Of a stretch of DNA of 64,000 nt, positions 48,069 to 59,160 are shown in pieces. The stretch covers positions 10,626,598-10,690,597 of the forward strand of contig CM031628.1 in assembly GCA_018398815.1 (NCBI GenBank), in the 5' to 3' direction. Position numbers and translations under genes: made by a program. This DNA is from Conus ventricosus (taxonomy: Eukaryota > Mollusca > Gastropoda > Neogastropoda > Conidae). Numbering within the stretch: the stretch's first letter is position 1; each line of letters opens with the position of its first letter. The notes beneath the pieces are model-generated. The model was not told the DNA's origin, did no database searches, and saw only the letters and a program-made list of their open reading frames with translations.

Positions 48069-48264
48069 TATATATATATATATATATATATTTCTGTTAA
48101 AAATATTTCTAAAATGAAGTGCTAAAATCAACAAGCTTGTTTCGAGCCTCTTGCTCTCTTCAGGAGAAATAGAAATATTTTTAACAGATGTTGCTCCTAG
48201 ACGGTTGAGCTCTTTTGGATTTTTAAAGGACATTTATATACTGTTTGTTTATATATATATGTAT
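47791..48264. repeat. (CA)n/(TA)n tracts around a PLE-type terminal fragment
   Basis: (CA)n at 47791-47844, (TA)n at 47845-47932 and 48028-48090, more TA at 48240-48270. Between them is a fragment with TGAGCACTTTTAGCG- and TTGCTCCTAGACGGTTGAGC-type motifs and a hammerhead, probably a PLE end without coding sequence. Confidence 0.8.
48124..48168 (-). ncRNA. Hammerhead ribozyme (PLE type), intact core, weakened stem I
   Basis: Minus strand: core CTGAAGA, stem II GAGC/GCTC with loop AAGAG, GAAA, stem III ACA/TGT in the palindrome ACAAGCTTGT, cleavage nucleotide T. Stem I has only two pairs next to the core (TC/GA). Compared with the ribozyme at 18925, stem II has a paired change (GAGG/CCTC to GAGC/GCTC). 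Confidence 0.82.
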
Positions 48265-48479
48265 ATATGCTGAACAACTACGAAGTGGGAGAAAACAAGT
48301 GCAGACTAACAATAATTCTGCAGTCATTATAGTAATGACTTGGCAAAGATCTGAATTTTGAAAAAAAAAGGGGGGGGGGGGGGGGGGGGGAGTATGTTAT
48401 AAATATGAGGAACCCTTCACTAGATGCCTGAGGGAACCATCGTACTCCACTTCGAAGGCAGATCTATTTGTATTGCCTG

Positions 48480-48520
48480 CTCCTAAGCCTTACGTCCGCT
48501 GGATAGGACTCATCAGGAAG
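48480..48520 (-). ncRNA. Hammerhead ribozyme, family C, array unit 1 (A13 mutant)
   Basis: Minus strand: stem I with one wobble (TTC side against GGAG), core CTGATGA, stem II GTCC/GGAC (4 bp) with loop TATCCAGC, then GTAA in place of GAAA (A13 to T), GGCTTA, GGAG. Stem II is perfect, but the core change should inactivate it. Confidence 0.8.
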
Positions 48521-49156
48521 ACACGGCTGATTGTGTCTGTGCTCTTGGTGTCAAATAGAGACACACCACAGTCCATAATTCTGTGGTGTTCTCACACCAA
48601 GGGTTCAAAAACAAATCCAACAGCACCCCAAAGCAGCCAGCAAAGGGTAGTAAATGGAACGAAACGAAAGTGTGGAGAGGAAAAAAAGTTGCTGGAAAAA
48701 ACTAAAAGCATTATGGAAACAGTACAATATGTAGGGACAATCTTTGAACGTATGCTTGAGAATCCATTTAAGGATGCAAGGGAGATCAAAAGATATGAAA
48801 CAGTCTGAGTAGTCAGCTCTGCTGTTCAATAACACAAGCATTGTGAGTGGCTAAGAATTGTGCAGAACAACCTTTACTTGAATCTCTTAAGAGATGCAAT
48901 CTCCCACTGATTGACCAAACATTATAAAGCTGAACAATTAAAGTAGTGGGAGAAACCAAATGCAGGCTAACAATTCTGCAGTCATTATAGTAATGACTTG
49001 GCAATGATTTGAATTTAAAAAAAAAAGAAAGGTTTGAAGATGAAGAAGATGGGGGGGGGGGGGGGGGGGGTATATTATAAATATGAGAAACCCTTCACTA
49101 GATGCCTGAGGGAACCATCGAACTCCCTTTTGAAGGCAAATCTATTTGTATTGCTG

Positions 49157-49197
49157 CTCCTAGGCCTTTCGTGCGCTGGATAGGACTCATCAGGGAG
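49157..49197 (-). ncRNA. Hammerhead ribozyme, family C, array unit 2 (intact core)
   Basis: Minus strand: stem I CTCC/GGAG (4 bp), core CTGATGA, stem II GTCC/GCAC (one mismatch) with loop TATCCAGC, GAAA, stem III as the palindrome AGGCCT, cleavage A, GGAG. The core is complete. AGGCCT has no loop, so cleavage would need two copies pairing, as in known double-hammerhead structures, or breathing of the stem. Confidence 0.82.
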
Positions 49198-49830
49198 ACA
49201 CGGCTGATTGTGTCTGTGCTCTTGGTGTCAAATAGAGACACACCACAGTCCATAATTTTGTGGTGTTCTCGCCACCAAGGGTTCAAAAACAAATCCAACA
49301 GCACCCCAAAGCAGCCAGCGAAGGGTAGTAAATGGAACGAAACGAAAGTGTTGAGAGGAAAAAAAGTTGCTGAAATAAAAGCATTATGCAAACAGTATAA
49401 AATGTAGGGGACAATCTTTGAACCTATGCTTGAGGATCCATTCAAGGATGCAAGGGAGATCAAAAGGTATGGAACAGTCTGAGTGGTCAGCTCTGCTTTT
49501 CAATAACACAAGCATTGTGAGTGGCTAAGAATTGTACAAAACAACATTCACTCGGATCTCCTTAGAGATGCAATCCCCCACTGATTGACCAAACATTATA
49601 ATGCTGAACAATTAAGTAGTGGGAGAAAACAAGTGCAGGCTAACAATTCTGCAGTCATTATAGTAATGACTTGGCAATGATTTGAATTTGAAAAAAAAAG
49701 GTTCAAGATGAAGAAGTGGGTGGGGGGGGGGGGGGGGGGGGGGTATATTATAAATATGAGAAGCTCTTCACTAGATGCCTGGGGGAACCATCGTACTCCA
49801 CTTCGAAGGCATATCTATTTGTATTGCCTG

Positions 49831-49870
49831 CTCCTAGGCCTTACGTCGCTGGATAGGACTCATCAGGGAG
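49831..49870 (-). ncRNA. Hammerhead ribozyme, family C, array unit 3 (A13 mutant)
   Basis: Minus strand: stem I CTCC/GGAG, core CTGATGA, stem II shortened to GTC/GAC with one base lost, GTAA in place of GAAA, GGCCTA. It shares the A13 to T change with unit 1. Confidence 0.78.
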
Positions 49871-50439
49871 ACACGGCTGATTGTGTCTTTTACTCTTGGT
49901 GTCAAATAGAGACACACCCCAAATCCATAATTCTGTGGTGTTCTCACCACCAAGGGTTCAAAAAGAATGCAACAGCACCCCCAAAGCAGCTAGCGAAGGG
50001 TAGTAAATGGAACGAAACGAAAGTGTGGAGAGGAAATAAAGTTGCTGAAAAACTAAAAGCATTATGCAAACAGTATAAAATGTAGGGGACAGTTCTTTGA
50101 ACTATGCTTGAGGATCCATTCAAGGATGCAAGGGAAATCAAAAGATATGGAACAGTCTGAATAAGAAGAGCATCACCATACAGCAATGTTTCAAAAAGGT
50201 TTCAACGTATGTTTAACTGAAAAATGGTTAATACTATGCAAACCACACTTAGCAACTTTAAAACACCAAAACAGAAATAGTAAACAAACTGCAGGCATAA
50301 ATGGAAATCGTTTTTAGTGAACCCCCCCAAAAAAAAAACCCTAAAACCCCCAAAAAAACACGTGCAGCCAACCCGCATGTGCAAAAAACCCCGCCGGGAG
50401 CCCCCCGCTATATAACTCGGCGGGGGGAAACCAAAAACC

Positions 50440-50480
50440 CCCCTGATGAAGCGCAACCGCTTGAAAAAAAATTTGTAGAT
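50440..50480 (+). ncRNA. PLE hammerhead ribozyme, array unit end 1
   Basis: Core CTGATGA, stem II AGCG/CGCT with loop CAAC, GAAA, then an A-run where stem III ACAAA/TTTGT is expected, TGTA, GAT. Stem I is lost because CATC became CCCC. The fold is recognisable, probably inactive as assembled. Confidence 0.7.
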
Positions 50481-52130
50481 AGTTTTAAGATTCTCTTTTA
50501 ATTTGGGTTTTAATATGTTGTCCCAAGGGGTTGGGGGCACTTAAAAAATTGTTTAGGCATTTTAAATTACTGTTTTAACCCTCTCACGTTGGCACTGTGG
50601 CTAAAGGGTTTTAAAAAAGGGGAAACCATTTTTTAGGCGGTCAACAAAAAATTCCCGTTTTAAAATCGCATTCATATATAAAAAAAAAAATGATCAAACG
50701 AAAAATTTTGGAAATAATATGGATGGAAGCATTATTTTTTTTGCCCCCCAAATGAAAAAAAAAGAGGACAAAAACCCCTACGTTTCAAATCATGGCGATC
50801 ACACCAGCCAAACGAAATGAAACCCTTTGAGATAAAATGAAAAGAATGATAAAATATTGAATTAAAAAAAATTAACAAGGGTTTTCCAAAAACATAAAAA
50901 AAAAACAAATAAAACAAGTACAAAATGAAAAAAAAAAAATATTTGTGAAGGGAAAAAACTAGCAATTACTACAAAATGGAACCAAAAGAATACTCTAAAA
51001 CCCCTTTGACAAAACATCCGAAAAACTAAAAAAAAACCCGCCCAAAAAATATACATGACATATCCGCACTAAGAAAAAGCTTGCAGAGGCATAGACCTAA
51101 GTGCGGATGAAGCAAAAGAACAAAAGGCTTTCTAACATCAAAGCCCACAACCCCAATTTTCTAAAAAACCCAACTGTAGATAATAAAACCACCCAAATTA
51201 AAATTAGGCAAAAAAGAAAGGAAACCCCTGGAAAAAATAATAAAGAACGTAAAATCAAACTCTGAAACAACCCCTGGAAGAAACAATACGAAGTTATCCA
51301 ATGGTTCAAAAAATTTAAAAAACAAGTAAAACAGTGTTCACACATTTGGGTAAGATTTTAATTATAGATGAGGAATACACATAAGAAAAATAGGAAAAAA
51401 AAAAAATATATGGTATAATCCCCATACGCGGGAAAAAACAAAACAAACATAGGGAAAGAATTTTTCAAATCCTAAAAAATTCATTCCAAAAAAACACAAA
51501 CTGTCCAAATATTTAACAAAAAAAAAATGTAAAACTTGATCATTTCGCCCCCCAAACCCCAAAAACCTAAGACGCTCCAACAAAATAAAAAAAAACACGC
51601 AAAGAAAGGGTGAAGAAAGGAAAACTTGCAATTTACCCGAAAGGAGCTTGCCCCCTAAACAAAAATGTCTTCACAACAACATTGTATACCCGGTACTGTA
51701 CATCAGAAAATAAAAAAAACTACATAGGGTCCTGAAAACCCCTTCAAAACCCGATATGCAAACCCCAAAAAAAGCATTTAAAAAAGAAAAAATAAAAAAA
51801 AAAAGAATGAGCAAATATTCGGAAATTTAAAACGCAAAAACAAATACAATTATCCGGAAAATTTAAAAGAGCATCACCCTACAGCAATGTTTCAAAAAGG
51901 GGGTAAGTATGTTTAATGAAATGGTTAATATATGCAAAACCCATTAGCAAATTTAAACACCAAAACGAAATAGTAAAAAAGCAGGCATAAAAGGAAATCG
52001 TTGTTAGTGAAACACCCAAAAAAAAAAACCCGAAAGCCCCAAAAAAAAAACCCTGCAGCCAAAACCCCTGCAAAAACCGAAACGGGAGCCCACCACGCTA
52101 TATAACATCGGCGGTGGGCAAACCAAAAAC

Positions 52131-52172
52131 ATCCTGATGACAGGCAACATGTTTTGAAACAAATTTGTAGAT
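52131..52172 (+). ncRNA. PLE hammerhead ribozyme, array unit end 2
   Basis: Stem I ATC/GAT, core CTGATGA, GAAA, stem III palindrome ACAAATTTGT, cleavage A. Stem II relies on A-T, C-G and two G-U pairs around loop AACAT, consistent with C-to-T decay of an earlier helix. Confidence 0.72.
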
Positions 52173-53865
52173 AGTTTAAGATTCCTTTTTTAACTTGTTT
52201 TAACTAATTTGCTCCCCAAGGGGTTGAGCACTTAAAAAAATTGTTTTAGGCATTTAAAATATTGATCTAATCGTCCACGTTGAACACGTCCCCTGAACGG
52301 ATTTTAAAATGGAGGAAACAATTTTAGGCGTCAACAAAAAATATACCATTTTAAAACCCGCAATATAATAAAAAAAATTTAATAGAACAAACAAAAAAAG
52401 TTTGTACATATTGAGATGGAAAGGCAATCTTTTTTCTAAACCCCAAATGCAAAAAAAAAGAGGACAAAAACACCTACGATTTCAAAATCATGGCGATCAC
52501 CACCACCCAATAAAACGAATGAAACCCTTTGAGTTTCAAATGAAAAGAATGATAACCATATTGAAATTCAAAAAATCAAACGGTTTCCAAAAACACAAAA
52601 AAAAAACAAAAAAAAGTACAAAATGACAAAAAATATTTGTGAAAGTGATAAAACTAGCAATTACTACAAAATGGACAAAAGAATACTCTCAACCCCTTGA
52701 CAAAAACATCCAGAAAAAACTACAAAAAACCCGACCAAAAATTCATGACAGTATCCGACTAAAGAAAAGAACTTGCGGCCCCATAGACTAAGTGACAGGA
52801 TAAAAGCGACAGCAACAAAGACGCTTTCATAACATCAAAGACCACAACCCCAATTTCATAAACAATCAACATGTAGACTTTAAACCCCATCAAATCTGAA
52901 TTAGGCAAAAATAAGCAAGAAAATCCTGGAAAAAAATAATAAAGAAACGTAAAATCAAACTTGAATACAACCTCTGGAAGAACACAAAGAAATCGAAGTT
53001 ATCCAATGGTTCAAAAAACTAATAAAACAAAGTAATTACGTGTTAAATCACATTTGGCATTAATAGATTTTACCCATTATAGATGAGGAACTACACATAA
53101 GAAAAAAATAGGAAAAGAAAATCATATGGTACAATCCCCAAAACGACGGGAAACTCAAAACAAACATAGGGAAAGAATCTTCAAAATCCTACAACTTCAT
53201 TTCAAAAGAACACAAACTGTCCAAAATATTTAACAAAAAACTGTCAAACTATCGCACTCATGTACGCCCAACCTCAAAAACCTAATTGACGCATCCAACA
53301 AAATAAAAAACACAGAAAAGAAGGGTGAAGAAAGGAAATCTTGCAATTGCACCAGAAAGGAGCAGTGCCACTAAACAATAAATGTCTTCACAAAACATTG
53401 TATACCCGGCTCTGTGACATCCGAAAATGAAAAGAAACATACATAGGGATCACTGAAACCACTTCAAAACAGATATGCAAACCACAAACAGTCATTTAAT
53501 AAGAAAATATAAAAACCAAACAGAATGAGCAAAAATATCTGGAAACTTAAAGACGCAAAAAAAAGCTACAATTATCTGGAAAATCATAAAAAGAGCTCAC
53601 CATACAGCAATGTTTCAAAAAGGTGTTAAGTATGTTTAAATGAAAAAAAGGTTAATACTATGCAAACCACACTTAGCAACTTTAAACACCAAAACAGAAA
53701 TAGTAAACAACTGCAGGGATAAATGGAAATCGTTGTTAGTGAACACACCCAAAACAAAAAACCCGAAAGCCAAAAAAAAAAAAGTGCAGCCAACCCGCAC
53801 GTGCAAACAACCGCAAACGGGAGCCACACGCTATATAACATCGGCGGTGGGCAAACCCAAAAAAA

Positions 53866-53908
53866 CCCTTGATGACCCGCGCAACATGCTTGAAACAAAT
53901 TTGTAGTA
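53866..53908 (+). ncRNA. PLE hammerhead ribozyme, array unit end 3 (core insertion)
   Basis: The core reads CTTGATGA with one extra T. Stem II is a GC/GC-type short helix, followed by GAAA, stem III ACAAATTTGT, TGTA. Decayed or affected by a base-call error. Confidence 0.62.
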
Positions 53909-56321
53909 GTTTTAAGATTCCTCTTTTAACTTGTTTTAATAATGTTGCTCCCCAAGGGTTGAGCACTTAAAAAATTGTTTTAGGCATTTTAAATTATATG
54001 ACTTAATCGCTCCTCACGTTGACACTGTGGCCTGATGGATTTTAAAATGGAGGAATCCAATTTTAGGCAGTCAACATAAAATATACAATTTTCAAATTCC
54101 GCATTCATATATAAAAAAAAAAAATTAATAGAAAAACAGAAACAGTTTGTCATAATATGAGATGGAAGCTTTCTTTTTTCTGAACCCAATGCAAAAATAA
54201 AGAAGGACAAAAACACCTTCACGATTTAAAATCATGGCGATCAACCAGCCATAGACGAAATGAAAACCCTTGAAGATCAAATGATAAGAATAGATAACCA
54301 ATATTGAATTCAAAAAATCTTAACATCGGTTTACACAACAACAATAATAAAAAACAAATAAACAAGTACAAGAATGACAAAAAAATATTTGTGAAGGCTG
54401 ATAATATAGCATTTACTACAAATGGAAAACCAAAAGAATACTCTTCAAATCCTTGACAAAAACATCCAGAAAAACTACAAAAAAGCGCCGACCAAAATAT
54501 ACATACATATCCGCACTAAAGAAAAAAGAACTTGCAGAGCGCATAGACCTAAGTGAAAGGCATAGAAGCGACAGCAACAAAAAGATGCTTTCATAACACT
54601 CAAAGACCACAAAGCCCCAATTTTCATAACAATCAACATGCTAGGATAATAACCCATCCAAATATGTATTAGGCAAATAAGCAAGAAAATCCTGGAAAAA
54701 GAATAAAGAACGTAAATCAACTATGAATTCAAACTCTGGAAGAACACATACGAAGTTATACATAGGTTCAAAATAATCAATAAACAAAAGTTATACAGTA
54801 TTCATCAAATTTGACATAGTAGACTTATTACCCATCTATAGATTAGGAAACTAACTCACACAAAAGACCTGAAGTTTTCCAGTAACCTCCACAGACATAA
54901 ACAGGGGTCAGAAATGGAAATCATTTTCCCACACCAAGAAAACATTATACACAGCAATAATGAAACCTGGATCAGGATTAAACCACAGGAAACTCAACAT
55001 TCGACGTATACCATGGGATCATATGATGGTGCAGAATTCTTATGAACTGGTCGGTCTATTCATGCTGTCCAACATCAAGAAAAAAAAAATCGGAAAAAAC
55101 AAGTCGAGACTATACAGAGACGATGGCCTTGCTTGCACTAACAAACATCCATGATCCATCGAATACATGAAGAAAGAAACTATGCATAAATCTCTCAAAA
55201 ACCACAAACATATTGTTTACACATTGAAAAGCAAACAAAAAAGGTAGTGAACTACTTAGAAATAACACTGGGATCTCAACATCAATACATAAACATACAA
55301 GAAACCCTTTAGTTACTCCTCTTTATGTCACTCCAATGCATAAACCTCACCATCTAGATTTAATGGACCATACCACCGTGGCTCTAAACAAGAGACTATA
55401 AAACCGTCATGCAGTGAGGAGTGTTCAATCAATGCAGCAGTTTGATATACAGGAGGCACTGCAACAAGTGGATACTATTACAAATTTAACAATACAACCA
55501 GACAAACAACACAAATAAAAGCAAGATACTTAGGAAAAGAAAATTAAGATGGTATAATACCCCCCCATACGACGGGGGCATATCAAAAACAAACTTAGGG
55601 AAAGAATTACTTCAAATCCTAACAAACTAATTACTAAAGAACACCAATGTCCATAATATTTAACTCAAAAAAAACTGTCAATACTATCGTTAATCATGTT
55701 TGAACACTCAAAAAATACCTAATTGACGCAATTACAATAATTATGATAATCATCCACTGCAAAGAAGGGTGAAGAAAGAAATGTGCAATTGCCCAGAAAG
55801 GAGCAGTGCCCAACTTATCTATAAATGTCTTCACAACAACAAGTATACCAGGCTACTGTTGGACATCAGTAAATGTAAAAGAAAACATACTAGGATCACT
55901 GAAAACCACTTCTAAAAGATATGCAAAAACAATCAGTCATTTGATAATGATATTTATAAAATCTTCCAAACAGAAATGAGCAAATATATCTGGAAACTTA
56001 AAGACGTTAAATCAAAGCTACAAAATATATCATGGAAAAATCATAAAAAGAGCATCACAGACTGCATTGTTTCAAAAAGGTGTTACGTATGTTTAACTGT
56101 AAAATGGTTAATTCTATGCAAACCACACTTAGCACTCTTAAACACCAAAACAGAAATTGTAAACAACTGCTGGCATAAAATTGGAAATTGTTGTTAGTGA
56201 AACACACCCAAACCAAAAAACCTGAAAGCCCCCAAAAACATGTGCAGCCAACAGCACGTGCAATCAACGCAAACGGGAGCCCCACAAGCTATATAACATC
56301 GGCGGTGGGAAAACCAAAATC

Positions 56322-56364
56322 CATCTGATGACTGAGCCACACAGCTTGAAACAAATATGTAGAT
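56322..56364 (+). ncRNA. PLE hammerhead ribozyme, array unit end 4
   Basis: Core CTGATGA, stem II GAGC/GCTT (with one G-U) around CACACA after two unpaired bases, GAAA, stem III ACAAA/ATGT with one mismatch, TGTA, GAT. One base of stem I (CATC) is missing. Confidence 0.68.
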
Positions 56365-57310
56365 AGTTTAAGATTCCTCTTTTAAACTATATATATATAT
56401 ATATTTTGAGTTATATAATATATATATATCATATATATATATATAGATACATTTACATATATATTTAATATATATCTAATATATATATTTATATTTATAC
56501 ATAACTAATTTTAATTCCAAGGATAAGTACCGCACCGTTCCCAGGAAATTACAGAGCAGCTTGGTGTTGCAATGACTGCAAAGAATTTATGAATTATTAA
56601 ATACAAGCGTGCTCTTTGTCTTAGATTGAAGATTTAGGGGGATATACGTTTCATATTCTGTTTGTTTAGCAGAATCATATACCACTGAGATATGAATGCG
56701 TATCTCCACTATTTCTTCAATCTAAGACATAAGAGGAATGCTTTGTTTATAATTTCAATATTATAGATATATATATATATATTTATTTATATTTAATATT
56801 TATATTATCTATTTATATATATATATATATTATATATATATAAAATCAGAGTTAAAAAGCCACCCATGGGTCGCAGAATGTGCTCAACCATACTAGGGAG
56901 CCGACATATTTTATATATAATATATATTTATATATATATATATTTATATATAAATATATATATATATTTATTTATATATTACAAACAAATCTAATAAATT
57001 CCAAGGTAAGTCCGAGCCACCGTTCCAGACCAACTTACTGAGCGCTTGGTGTTGCAATAATGCAAGAATTATTGAATTATAAACTAAGCTTGCTCTTTGT
57101 CTTAGATGAAGAAATACGGGGGATATAGGGGGAGATAAGCATTCTTATCTGCAGTGGTAGATGTTTCTGCTAACTATCAGTATGTGCTTGAGTGGCGTGA
57201 AGGGGAGGGGGAAAAAAATGCTTTTCACAAATGAAAATTCAGCAAGCTTATAGCTCCCAAGGGGGAGACAACCTCCATTAGGAAGGGAATCTCATTAACA
57301 TTTAACTCCG

Positions 57311-57357
57311 GGTCATATAACGATATTTCGAAACTTGGTGGTTTATATCAGTGGACC
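57311..57357 (-). ncRNA. Hammerhead remnant, family A (core lost)
   Basis: Minus strand: GAAA, stem III, loop CACCAA and the TGACC side are kept, but the core reads CTGATAT, with G8 and A9 lost. Predicted inactive. Confidence 0.68.
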
Positions 57358-57955
57358 GCGGAAAGTGGTATATTTGACTCTCTGCCTTTCTGTTTTAGAA
57401 AGAATGCACAATCCTGAAAAGGCTGATGTGCAATACCGTAGTATGTTTGTTGAGTTTCAATTAACCAACCAATGGTGCAACCTAAGAAGCAAAGAAATCA
57501 TGATATGTGCAAAACATGCTACTTTTTCTTGTGAAAGTAGAAAATTTAAAAAAAATATCCTTTAAGACACCTTGTGCTGAGGGCAGTTCGTGATTGTATC
57601 GCCAAGCGGACTAAAATACAAAAAACTAATCAAACTTCAACAGGATAAGTACCGAGCACCGTTCAGCTACTACAGAGCAGCATGGTGTTGCAATAACGGC
57701 AAGTAATTTTGAATTATAAACAAAAGCTTGATCTTATGTCTTTGATTTGAAGAAATTAGGGGGATTAGGGGGAGATAAGCATTCATATCTGCCAGTGGTA
57801 GTGATTCTGCCTAAACTAAGTATGTGTTTGAGTGCGGTGAATGGGGTGGGGGAAAAAAAATGCTTTTCACAATGAACCTTACAGCATGCTTATTGTCTCC
57901 AAGGGGGAGGAACACCCTCAAATGGGAAGGGAACTCATTAACATGTAAAACCCTT

Positions 57956-58003
57956 CCTGTAATATTCCGTTATTTCGAAACTTGTTGGTTTTCCTCAGTG
58001 ACC
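57956..58003 (-). ncRNA. Hammerhead remnant, family A (stems I and III decayed)
   Basis: Minus strand: GGTCA, CTGAGGA, stem II AAAC/GTTT with loop CAACAA, GAAA. Stem III and the 3' side of stem I no longer pair. Confidence 0.66.
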
Positions 58004-58640
58004 GCGGAAAGTGGTAATTTGGACTCCCTCTGCCTTTTCAGTTTTAAGAGAATGCAATCCAGAAAAGGCTGATGTGCATACGTAGTAGTGTTTGTTGAGT
58101 TTCAAAAAAAAAAACATCCTAAGGTGCCACCTAAGAAAGCAAAAAGAAAAATCATGAAGGAGCCAAAACAAGCTATATTTTCTTTGTGGACATATAGAAT
58201 ATATTATAATATTTTATATTTATTATATATATTGAAATATATTAACAAAGCTTGCTTTAGGTCTTAGATAATTGTTGTGGTAGATGATTCTGCCTAACTA
58301 ACCAGTATGTGCTTGAGTGGGTGATTGGTAAGGGGGAAAAATTTAAAAAATGCTACCACTACAGTTTTGGATGCGTATTTTCCCCTATTTCTTCATTCTT
58401 AGAATAAGAGCCATGCGTTGTTTATTATTCATTAAAAATTAAATTTTGTCTTGCAGTCATTGCAACAACCAAGGCTGCTCTGTAAGTTGCTGGAAAGGGG
58501 CTCGGTACTTATCCTGGTATTTTTTAGTTTGTTGTATATATATATATAATATATATTATATATATATTTTATATATATATATATATTATATATATATATA
58601 AATTATTACTTTATATATATATTTCATAAACTTTATAATT

Positions 58641-58861
58641 AATCGTCCTTAAAATTCTGAAAAAAGCTCAACCCCTTGGGGAGGCAAACATTTGTTAAAA
58701 TTATTATTAAAAATGAAGTGATAAAATTCATCTACAATGCTTGTTTCAAGATATGTCTCTCTCCTAGGATGACTATTTTGTGGCACGCAAACGGTCTTTT
58801 ATGGCGTGCGGGACATGATCTTGTCTCTGTGTGTGCGGGTTTTCGATTGCTGCACGTGGGG

Positions 58862-58899
<38 letters not shown>

Positions 58900-59160
58900 T
58901 GGTGTGTGGTGTGTGTGTGTGTGTGGTGGGTGTTTTTTTTTTTTTTTTTTTTTTTTTGTTTAGGGCCTGTTAGGTGGAATGTGCTAGCAAAGATTCCTAC
59001 TTGTCCTTGCATTTTTTCACTACTTCTACTTTTGTGTTCAGAGTTGCTAGTATGGATTTGCATAATAGTAACATTTTTATGTGGATATTAGGTTGCATTT
59101 TTTTGGTTTGTATTATTGTTGTTGGTGTTGCCTTTTTTGGATTTCCTGATATGCGTGTCT
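58641..59160 (-). mobile_element. Inverted terminal fragment of a Penelope-like element
   Basis: The reverse complement of this stretch matches the 3' end at about 60640-61060: the CTCAACCCCTTGGGGAG-type motif, a decayed ribozyme (58715-58765, GAAA and a palindromic stem III kept, CTGATGA lost), AGGCCCTA and the end of the C-terminal coding part. (GT)n and a T-run (58866-58958) interrupt it. It faces the plus-strand PLE at 59161. Confidence 0.72.

Larger units (their letters stand above)
48265..50165 (-). repeat. Family C ribozyme repeat, tandem array of about 2.8 units
   Basis: Units begin at GCTGAACAA (48270, 48931, 49602), spaced 661 and 671 bp; the third is cut at about 50165 where PLE sequence begins. 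Each unit holds AGTGGGAGAAA, GTAATGACTTGGCAA, a poly-A then poly-G tract (runs of about 20-24 G), AACCCTTCACTAGATGCCTG, the ribozyme, then an A-rich half with AATGGAACGAAACGAAAG. Short ORFs of 80-125 codons overlap the units but are not conserved in frame between them. It looks non-coding. Confidence 0.88.
50166..56380 (+). mobile_element. Tandem Penelope-like elements (three units plus an entry fragment)
   Basis: All plus strand. The array opens with a PLE C-terminus (CKPHLATLNTKTEIVN). Hammerhead motifs at 50440, 52131, 53866 and 56322 mark unit ends, spaced about 1.69, 1.74 and 2.46 kb. Each unit carries the N-terminal PLE motif (MRWKAFFF-like), KDHKP-type sequence, IIWYNPPYDG and a GIY-YIG/C-terminal region, all badly broken. 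Units 1 and 2 jump from a DEELHI-like point straight to IIWYN, lacking about 0.7 kb of the RT core. Unit 3 keeps it, including SRLYRDDGLA at about 55105. Homopolymer A and C runs cause most of the shifts. Confidence 0.88.
56385..58640 (-). repeat. Decayed family A ribozyme repeats among (TA)n tracts
   Basis: (TA)n at about 56385-56510, 56765-56840, 56915-56980 and 58535-58615. Family A pieces at 56515-56760 (including a fold-back of the unit start), 57065-57700 and 57705-58190 in direct tandem on the minus strand (spacing about 640 bp), and a fragment at 58240-58530. Copies are more diverged than those at 16455-18805. Ribozyme remnants are at 57311 and 57956. Confidence 0.8.

Noticed and set aside
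48473..50186. ORFs of 80-125 codons in the family C repeat as a transposase or retrozyme protein
   Set aside because: Their frames and ends differ between units and no motif is recognisable; the repeat is better explained as non-coding.
56845..56910. Another hammerhead in the TTAAAAAGCCACCC fragment
   Set aside because: No CTGANGA or GAAA core could be found on either strand; it resembles only the PLE terminal motif with GCTCAACC.
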